A stretch of 64,000 bases of DNA from Omphiscola glabra. Lineage: Eukaryota; Mollusca; Gastropoda; Lymnaeidae. The stretch is from NCBI GenBank assembly GCA_964017045.1, contig OZ024806.1, positions 5,042,488 to 5,106,487 on the forward strand. The letters are read 5' to 3'. Under the pieces are notes generated by a model. That model did no database searches. It saw nothing but the letters and a program-made list of their open reading frames with translations, and had not been told where the DNA came from. This document shows, in pieces, positions 57,701 to 64,000 of this stretch; the first letter of the stretch is position 1; the number at the start of each line of letters is the position of its first letter. The position numbers were made by a program, and so were the translations under genes.

Positions 57701-60587
57701 CACAAGAGAAAGATAAAGAAGAAGATCAAAAGGTCCAAAATAGCATCAATAGAATTTTTTCCTTTTTTGCAATGGTAATGTTTTTGTTAGGAGTGGAAAC
57801 AATATATGTCAACAAATAACAGGCTCAGATAATTTTAAAAAAATGTTTTAAATGCATAACAATTCATTTTATTTTTATGAAAATGTTTAGAGACATGCAT
57901 GTTAAAATATGACCATGACTAGGCCTATAGACAGATGTAACTGAGAAATAAATGAAACTATGATAATAATAAAACTTACGCAAAGCAATAAAGTGTCCAG
58001 CTTGGATCATCTGCTTATTTCTTGTGATAAATGTAATTAGAAAAGTCAATAGATGAAACGCAAGCAATGCAGAAAACCATGGATCTGACCAGTCCACCTA
58101 AAAGTAATACACTTTAATTCAATTACAAATACACTGGCAACATTTTAATAGGTAAATTTTAATTTACGAGTTCATTGAACATTTTATCTTCATACTACAA
58201 TGTGGAAGTTTCTGATGACTTCACATACCTTGAATTTATTATCTACTGCCTAATCTCCATTAATGAGGAGGTGCATGACAGGTTTGGTATTTATGGCAGG
58301 ATAGAAGAGTTTAGTGTGAAACAACACTAATATCCGGTATCAAAAAGAAGATCGATCTCCATGTGTACAAGCCATGCAAGCCTAATCTTGTAAGGTAAAG
58401 AGCATGGAGCACCAACATTAGCCTCAGTCACAGGCATAAACTAAACAGCACCCATCCTGAGCCTGAGATATTGGAGGCGCATTCTGGTCCTTCATTGGCA
58501 GTACAAAGTGTGAAACACAGGAAAAATTGCCAAACATTGTAGTCATACAATGTGCAAATATGGGCAGCATGCTATCCACTCTCAGCAACATGTGCATTTG
58601 CTGGCTCTGCCCCATAAAAACATTGGAACCAGGCCACAGTCACACAGATTTGGGCAAACTGGTATGGTGGAAACAACCTACAACACAAAGGGTGGCCAGG
58701 TCTTTGCTTAAACTTTAAACTAAAAGTACATTGCAATAGAGATGTGAAGGCGTTCACCAATGACAATGACTTTGGGGAATGTTGTAAAGAACATTTTTGG
58801 CTGCTGCCTTGATGTCAATCGAGGAGTTAATCCTGCTAAACTTGAAGAGAAAAACCAACAGGAACTGACACAACTAACTTCAAAGACATGAAAAGAGCTG
58901 CAAGTTTGCAAGGAGTATGATTCCAGGGTCAGGATCCCTCCCCCTGAGCTAGTTGTCGAACTGCATTCATGCAGAAAGCTACAACAGTGTCTCACAATGT
59001 AATATTAATTAATATAGTTTATAAATTACTAGCCGATATACCCGTCGTGGCCCGGGATTGCATTAGGACCCCGATCCAGGTGGCCTACAGATCCCGTAAG
59101 GATATTGTACTCTGTGCGATCCCGTTCCATCTAGGGACCCTGCTTTCTAATGTTATCCCACTTCGCGATAAAATCTATTGAATAATGCCATCGATATAGC
59201 ATTTTAAGAATATCGAACTTTCTGGAAAATTCTAGATTGGATATTATTAGTTTTACATCCACCGATATTTCTGTTCGGACAGTGAAGTGTATTGCTACCA
59301 CCCTAGACCTATATCCATCAAATGACATAGAAACTATAGTGTTGTCTAAGCCTATTGACCTATAGAACTTTCTGGAACATTCTAGATTAAATTTATTATC
59401 CTCCTCGAACTGTGTAAAAACAGTCTTTTATTAGTAATAATTATTCTTCGAATACGAAAAATTATACGACTAAATGAATTTCTATAACTATAGTACATTT
59501 AAGTTTAAAGAGGGGCCCCGGGGGCCCATTCCATAATTGTACCGAATTAGTTTTGCCTGAGATGGGGCCCTATAATAATCATAAAGGTAAGTTATGACGT
59601 TAAAATTTTAAGTTTGTCCCATTAAAATCTATTGAATAATGCTATAGGTATAGCGTTTTAAAGTTATAGAAATTTCTGGAAAATTCTAGATTGGATATCA
59701 TTAGTTTTAAATCCACCGATATTTCAGTACGGACAGTGAAGTGCATTGCTACCACCCTAGGCCTATATCCATCAATTCACATAAAACCTATAGTGTCGTC
59801 GAAGCTTACTAATATTTATAAAGCTCATATATGGAAAAACAAAATGGGGCCCCCGGCCCCAGAAGAATGGATATTATGAGCTCAGTACCCTTCGGTATTT
59901 GAATATGGATCATCAAGTGTACGTGTACTAAGTTTGATCGATGTCCATCCATTCACTTAGGAGCATTTGTTTGTAATTTTTTTATATAGCTCATATAAGA
60001 AAAAAACGAATTCGGGGCCCCCGGCCCCAAACGAAATGTTTTTAAAAGTTCTCAACCCCTTAAGAGTTCCTTCTGGATAATGATGGATATATGTGCCAAG
60101 TTTGGTCAAGATCTATCAATCCGTTTAAAAGCCTTTGTGGAACAGACCCACAAACAAACAAACAAATTTTCACTTTTATATATATATATGATATACTATA
60201 TATTTTATATTATAAATACTATACGGAAGTCCTCAAAAATGGAAAAACAATACTAATTCAGCCCTTACATGAGCTCCTATGTCTGTGTTGGGAAAAAGGT
60301 CACATTCCCAAGGACATGAGAGACGCTAACATTGTAACATTGTACAAAAATAAAGGGGACCGAAGTGATTGTAATAACTGTTAATCCGCCTAAATTTTAA
60401 TTTACATGACATATGCCCATATGCTGGTATATTATAATATTCTTTTATTAACTATTAAATCATATTACAACTTACAAGGCCTAATTCTAATGCCTAATAT
60501 TATACCGTAATTATAATAAACTTACTAACTTACCGTTTCCAGATATGACCATACACCTGTAATCTGAGTAGTTTTGATGGGCTCCAT
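54788..60587 (-). CDS. TMEM18: TMEM18, transmembrane protein 18, 5 coding exons
   Basis: TMEM18 is a small three-helix protein of the inner nuclear membrane whose human locus is linked to body mass. Exons: 60587-60534, 58097-57980, 56329-56275, 55630-55537, 54889-54788. All have GT/AG borders and matching phases. They sum to 423 nt, 140 aa plus TAA, the same length as the human protein. Matching landmarks: DWSDPW (20-25), QAGHFIAL (50-57), [14 protein letters not shown] (62-75), [12 protein letters not shown] (81-92), then a hydrophobic stretch (88-112) and a basic tail [11 protein letters not shown], which fits the nuclear-targeting tail known in the family. Hydrophobic segments sit at about 25-42, 50-65 and 88-112. 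Identification rests on remembered similarity across all five exons. Confidence 0.93.
56690..57760 (+). pseudogene. LINE endonuclease (APE-like) remnant in TMEM18 intron 2
   Basis: The frame from 56764 reads [40 protein letters not shown] and QGYAPPT, the core of the endonuclease domain. Downstream in shifted frames follow [45 protein letters not shown] and [18 protein letters not shown], the linker before the RT. Frameshifts and stops make it inactive. It lies antisense to TMEM18. Confidence 0.75.
58220..58850 (+). pseudogene. Probable decayed LINE RT C-terminal remnant in TMEM18 intron 1
   Basis: In shifting frames it reads [34 protein letters not shown] and [20 protein letters not shown], resembling the C-terminal segment of endonuclease/RT proteins (the CLRxILxIxWQDKV and RxKDxLK segments). 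It is strongly degraded and identified only by remembered similarity. Confidence 0.45.
59029..60191 (-). mobile_element. Non-autonomous Helitron-like element, copy C, in TMEM18 intron 1
   Basis: On the minus strand this runs from TC at 60191-60190 (preceded by A) to CTAG at 59032-59029 (followed by T). It has the same termini, 3' hairpin (one mismatch) and GC-palindrome units (about 60016, 59847, 59512) as copies A and B. It lies in the same orientation as TMEM18 and leaves the flanking splice sites intact. Confidence 0.72.
60226..60381 (+). pseudogene. LINE RT N-terminal fragment in TMEM18 intron 1
   Basis: Fifty-two codons include [39 protein letters not shown] and CNN, the conserved start of an RT domain (W-x-KG-x-IP followed by YKNKGD). 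It stops after CNNC, where the family continues YRGISLLS. Both sides are truncated. It sits just outside Helitron-like copy C. Confidence 0.7.
60534..60587 (-). CDS. TMEM18: TMEM18 exon 1 (start exon)
   Basis: This exon encodes [18 protein letters not shown], followed by donor GTAAGTTAG. An in-frame TAG lies directly before the ATG, so the ATG at 60587-60585 is the first possible start in this exon. The N terminus is the least conserved part of the family, so this exon is less certain than the others. It is supported by phase 0 joining, a good donor and the exact total length of 140 aa. Intron 1 (58098-60533) holds a Helitron-like element and LINE pieces. Confidence 0.78.
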
Positions 60588-60682
60588 CTATCTAGTCTAG
60601 TATCTTTGGTCCTTGTTGACTTGGACGTTTTTTTGGCTATTTCATACAAGGAGTACCTTGAATTCATGTGCGTGTTTATAGC

Positions 60683-60790
60683 TTTAGGGATAGATTTAGG
60701 GTTCAGGTTAGGGTGAGGGATAGATTAGGGTTCAGGTTAGGGTGAGGGATAGATTTAGGGTTCAGGTTAGGGTGAGGGATACATTTAGGA
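60683..60790. repeat. TTAGGG-rich 30-bp repeat upstream of TMEM18
   Basis: About 3.5 units of GGATAGATTTAGGGTTCAGG plus TTAGGGTGAG. It starts about 95 bp upstream of the TMEM18 ATG. A single related unit is at 62630-62665. The motif is telomere-like but the unit is not a plain TTAGGG repeat. Confidence 0.85.
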
Positions 60791-60822
60791 AGTTTTTTCA
60801 TTATTTTTAAGGCCGGCACTAC

Positions 60823-60955
60823 GTACACCGAGGCGGTGTACCTAGCAAAACCATGGACTTTGGCCTGAGTACACCGCGGCGGTGTACCTAGCAAAACCAT
60901 GGTCTTTGGCCTGCGTACACCGTGGCGGTAAAAGCAGCAAAACTTTGGTCTTTGC
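60823..60955. repeat. 46-bp GC-rich palindromic array, 3 units
   Basis: The unit is GTACACCGCGGCGGTGTACC plus TAGCAAAACCATGG and ACTTTGGCCTGC. The core TACACCGC-G-GCGGTGTA is an inverted repeat. Confidence 0.85.
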
Positions 60956-62269
60956 CAGTCTTTAACTATATGCATGCGGTTCTTGTAAAATTAATGTTAA
61001 ACTCTTAAAAACTATTTATTTAAAAATTATTTAATACCTGCAAGATTAAACAAAAGTAGAACTGATATTTTTATTGTGCGCATGGGCTTGAGCCCTGCAT
61101 GAACGCAAGGGAACAACGTTCCTGTAAAACTAACTGTAATTTTTTTTTTAATGGGTAGTATACATTTTTTTTGTGTTGTATTTTGGGGGTTGGGAGGAAG
61201 ATATTTGGGTAAGTTCCAGACTTTTGTAAAGAGCAAGCATTTCTTATTATTTTATTGGTCGTATCTGGCCTCTTCGTAAGTGAAACGCATTTTCCTAACC
61301 TGTGGCGTACCCCCCACAAATATTATTGATTGCACAGATTTGTAGGTTAAAGTTGGCTTTAATAGATGTATTTGAGTGTCAGAAATTCCAGATAATTATT
61401 AAATGTACGTTCTTTGATTGATTTATTTGAGTACTTATATAGCGCTCATTTCCATGCTATATGTTAACATGCTCACGGCGCTCCGATGTCCTAAAATGTC
61501 CTGTCAAGAAATTACACACTATTAAACAACTGAGTTTGTTTTGAGTGAAAAAAGTTCAGCTTCTAAACAGTCCAATAAACTTTCAGATCCAAAAATATCC
61601 AACTATCCAGGAACGTAATTTGAAGAAAACATTTTGAAAATGTGCGAGAGATTTCTCTGCTGCCTGCTAGGCGCACTTGAACACTCATCACTGTTATACT
61701 TAGCACGCAACAAGACATTGGATCTGCGGCACTTTAGGTAGAGGAGCCAAGTATCAAGTGAACTGGGTATAATGTCAGAAGAAGGAGCTGGTTAGCTTCA
61801 ATTTATCATCATACGAAAGGAAAAATACGTATCTCCCCTCCGACAACCGCTATAAGCAGCAGTATGCAAATTATAAAAAATCAACAACGTCCTCCTTTTT
61901 CCATAGCGCGTAAATGGATGGACCTATAATCATAATGCCTATATTATCATACGTTCAATATTTGTTTTCTCATTTCTTATTATTTTCAAATTCAACATAT
62001 AGGCCTACTTAAAATATTTCAGTTGCTACAAAATATTTTTAAAATTATTATATAACTACTGTTACAAATGAACATAATAAATTAAATATAAAATATTCTT
62101 TTAATTAAAATTTAATAAAATGAAGAAGAAAAAAAAAAAAAAAAGGTAAAATTTGATCCCAATTTAGTAAATCACTTAATATAAGATCCCTTAGCGTCTA
62201 ATCTACCGCAAGACCACACAAGTTCACATCCAACGTCAGTATCTTAAAACCAGGTCAATGGTATATGTT
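60956..62269. other. Spacer between the two inverted palindromic arrays; no gene seen
   Basis: Holds repeat R5 (61410-61530) and AT-rich DNA. No open frame with recognisable content. Confidence 0.45.
61410..61530 (+). repeat. Dispersed repeat R5, copy 2
   Basis: TTGATTGATTTATTTGAGTA, TATATAGCGCTCATTTCC and GCTCACGGCGCTCCG parallel the copy at 48885. Confidence 0.45.
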
Positions 62270-62438
62270 TGCTGCGGTGTACGCAGGTATAGGTCCATGG
62301 TTTCACTAGATACACCGCCGCGGTGTACGCAGGCATAGGTCCATGGTTTCACTAGATACACCGCCGCGGTGTACGCAGGCCTATAATACTATGTCTAAGT
62401 CTATGGTTTTGCTAGGTAAACCGCCGCGGTGTACGCAT
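62270..62438. repeat. Inverted counterpart of the palindromic array, about 4 units
   Basis: Units of TACACCGCCGCGGTGTACGC plus AGGCATAGGTCCATGG and TTTCACTAGA. The reverse complement matches the array at 60823 (CCTAGCAAAACCAT corresponds to TCTAGTGAAACCAT). Confidence 0.85.
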
Positions 62439-62469
62439 CCACTTCGTATTTTTAAACGTTTTATTCTTA

Positions 62470-62500
62470 ATTTTACGTCAAGATGGCGGCCATATTAAAA
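62470..62500 (+). promoter_or_regulatory. CRE-like and YY1-like motifs, possible promoter element
   Basis: TTACGTCA (62473-62480) adjoins AAGATGGCGGCCAT (62480-62493), a good YY1 match. TTACGTCA also occurs in the STAM promoter. No gene starting here was identified. Confidence 0.3.
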
Positions 62501-63199
62501 TGCGAGGTACTTCTTGTGCGAATTTACCGTTTTTTTATTTGATTATTTCAAATGGTAGTGCGTATGTTACATGTAATTTTGGCTAATGTGCTTCTGTGGT
62601 CCCCTTATTGGGAGTCACTTCCCTTTGTTTATGATAGATTTAGGGTTCGGGTTAGGGTGAGCGATAGAGGGACCAGTAGCGTGCAATTACCGTAATTTTT
62701 AATTGCACTGCCTACTGGTTATCATTTTATCACACTGACTGATGATAACATTAAACACTGAAACAGTAATGACATGTGACATGATGTGACATACTTGACA
62801 TGACAAGTATGCGTATTTTTTTAAACCGTGGCCGCGATTTTTTTTTAGTAAAGTTAAACTTAAATCAGGCCTACTTTAATATTTAAAAAAAACGATTAGT
62901 GCTTTTAGGCAGCTCAACTTTACAAAGAATATTTTTAGTTAAATAAGTCTAAGATTTAAGAATGTTTATCGAGAAGAAATTGTACCGTATAACTAGTTAA
63001 CTAGAATAAGTATAATGATTTCGACTTGATTAGACTATGTCTCCTGGGCCTGGGTAGCCATCAGATAAATCTTCTTTGAAGTATTGTTACTATTGTTGTA
63101 AAGCTGAAACTCTTTAGTACAAGAAAATTTAATATCTTAAAACCAGAAGATCTCAAAAACCTTAGGAATCAAATGCAAAAGAGAATTCGACTCATGTGA

Positions 63200-63270
63200 G
63201 CATCGGTGGTCTAGTGGTAGAATACTCGCCTGCCACGCGGGTGACCCGGGTTCGATTCCCGGTCGATGCA
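63200..63270 (+). tRNA. tRNA-Gly (anticodon GCC)
   Basis: A 71-nt cloverleaf: acceptor GCATCGG pairs with TCGATGC (one G-U), discriminator A, anticodon GCC at 63232-63234, no intron. The A box TGGTCTAGTGG (63207-63217) and B box GGTTCGATTCC (63249-63259) fit the pol III consensus. A T5 run at 63276-63280 serves as terminator. The CCA is not encoded, as expected in animals. It closely resembles other metazoan tRNA-Gly(GCC) genes. Confidence 0.96.
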
Positions 63271-63312
63271 TCAAATTTTTATTAAATTACAAGTTCTCTT
63301 TCGAAGCTGCTA

Positions 63313-63591
63313 TTGGTACCCGGGTACCAGAAGTGAGAGTTTGGGATTAAAAAGCGATTTAAAATATTATTTTTGGGTTTCTAAGACCAAATGAGGTATC
63401 AAATGAAAGATAATTGAATGTACTTATACTATAGGTTTGTAATCTTAATTCTTCTGTTTTACTAAAATAAACTACCACAAATGACATCCGAATAGCATTA
63501 ATCAAAATGAACCCGGACACGCAGCGCCGCCATTCGCACCCGGGTACCATTACACTAATATTTTTAATCCCAACCTCTCACTTCTGGTACA
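63313..63591. mobile_element. Fold-back element, copy 2, right arm mostly deleted
   Basis: The left arm and the spacer (GACACGCAGCGCCGCCATTC) match copy 1 at 22069. The right arm is cut to about 40 bp and the right tip ends early at CTGGTAC. It starts 43 bp after tRNA-Gly. It has the same orientation as copy 1. Confidence 0.68.
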
Positions 63592-63814
63592 CCCTTTCTC
63601 TTTAACATGTATTGACTTTTATTCAATATTATGCGTCTGTCGTGTCCTATGTCGTCTTCAAATTCACAGCCGCTCAGCCCCCCTTCCCAACTCCACATAT
63701 TTTATATTATTTCCATAGTAACGATTGAATGATCGGTAAAATAGGTTTATTTTTTTTTTAGGCAGGGGTATAAAAGCTTATTTTTTTAGGGTTGTGGCTG
63801 AAAATTTGACAGAA

Positions 63815-63910
63815 TGTGTTGTAATAGGCAATGAGTCTATGTGCCAAGTTTCAGCTCGAAAGCTTGACGGGAAGCTGACCAATTAGCCGTCCGAAGATTT
63901 TGACACCCCC
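63815..63910 (+). repeat. Dispersed repeat R4, copy 2
   Basis: Matches 6905-7010 (GTGCCAAGTTTCAGCTCGA and AATTAGCCGTCCGAAGATTT). Confidence 0.55.
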
Positions 63911-63959
63911 CATGCAGTCAACCAGCCCACGACCTACTACTACTAGAATTACTCTAGTG

Positions 63960-64000
63960 CAGTGGTTCTCAACCTTCCTGATGCCGCGACCCTTTAATAC
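63960..64000 (+). mobile_element. hAT terminus resembling the SPIN transposon, cut by window end
   Basis: The last 41 bases begin CAGTGGTTCTCAACCTTCCT and continue with GATGCCGCGACCCTTTAATA. From memory this agrees almost base for base with the terminus of SPIN, a hAT element known for horizontal transfer among animals including a pond snail. The preceding 8 bases CTCTAGTG would be the left target duplication. The rest lies outside the window. Confidence 0.6.

Noticed and set aside
60683..60790. Interstitial telomere repeat
   Set aside because: TTAGGG occurs once or twice within a 30-bp unit containing other sequence; it is not a pure (TTAGGG)n tract.

Overview
This is an animal (eukaryotic) nuclear window: AT-rich, gene-poor, packed with minisatellites and transposon remnants. 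It carries two intron-rich genes on the minus strand and one tRNA gene on the plus strand. The LINE remnants, hAT and Helitron-like elements and tandem-array density suggest an invertebrate, most likely a lophotrochozoan and perhaps a gastropod mollusc. That placement is an inference from repeat style, not from a diagnostic marker.

Layout: 0.3-7 kb holds a 3.5-kb 33-bp satellite with higher-order structure, smaller arrays and a minus-strand LINE end. 8-14.6 kb is mainly minisatellites (35, 22, 40, 58/34 and 41 bp units). 14.6-17.9 kb is a 3.3-kb hAT-type element with an exact 8-bp target duplication, invaded by two head-to-tail Helitron-like copies. 19.3-24 kb holds LINE RT remnants, a 421-bp fold-back element and two abutting arrays (39 and 25 bp). 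24-29 kb is mostly unique AT-rich sequence, including the STAM 3' UTR.

28.7-46.8 kb is a complete STAM gene (minus strand, 16 coding exons, 553 aa: VHS, UIM, SH3, GAT region, P/Q/Y-rich tail), with NRF1-, CRE- and ETS-like sites just upstream. Its introns hold minisatellites, a LINE remnant and two copies of a small inverted-repeat element, one of them inserted into a minisatellite. 47-54.7 kb has an unrecognised 76-aa ORF, LINE and hAT remnants and probable TMEM18 3' UTR. 54.8-60.6 kb is a complete TMEM18 gene (minus strand, 5 coding exons, 140 aa). Its introns hold LINE remnants and a third Helitron-like copy. 60.7-62.7 kb has TTAGGG-rich repeats and two mutually inverted arrays of a GC-rich palindromic unit. 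63.2 kb is tRNA-Gly(GCC), followed by a second fold-back element. The window ends inside a terminus resembling the SPIN hAT transposon.

Functionally, STAM works in ESCRT-0 endosomal sorting of ubiquitinated cargo and TMEM18 is a small nuclear-envelope membrane protein. Nothing suggests they act together. I see no CRISPR, operon or other prokaryote-type system. The most unusual content is transposon nesting, higher-order satellite structure and the inverted palindromic arrays near TMEM18.
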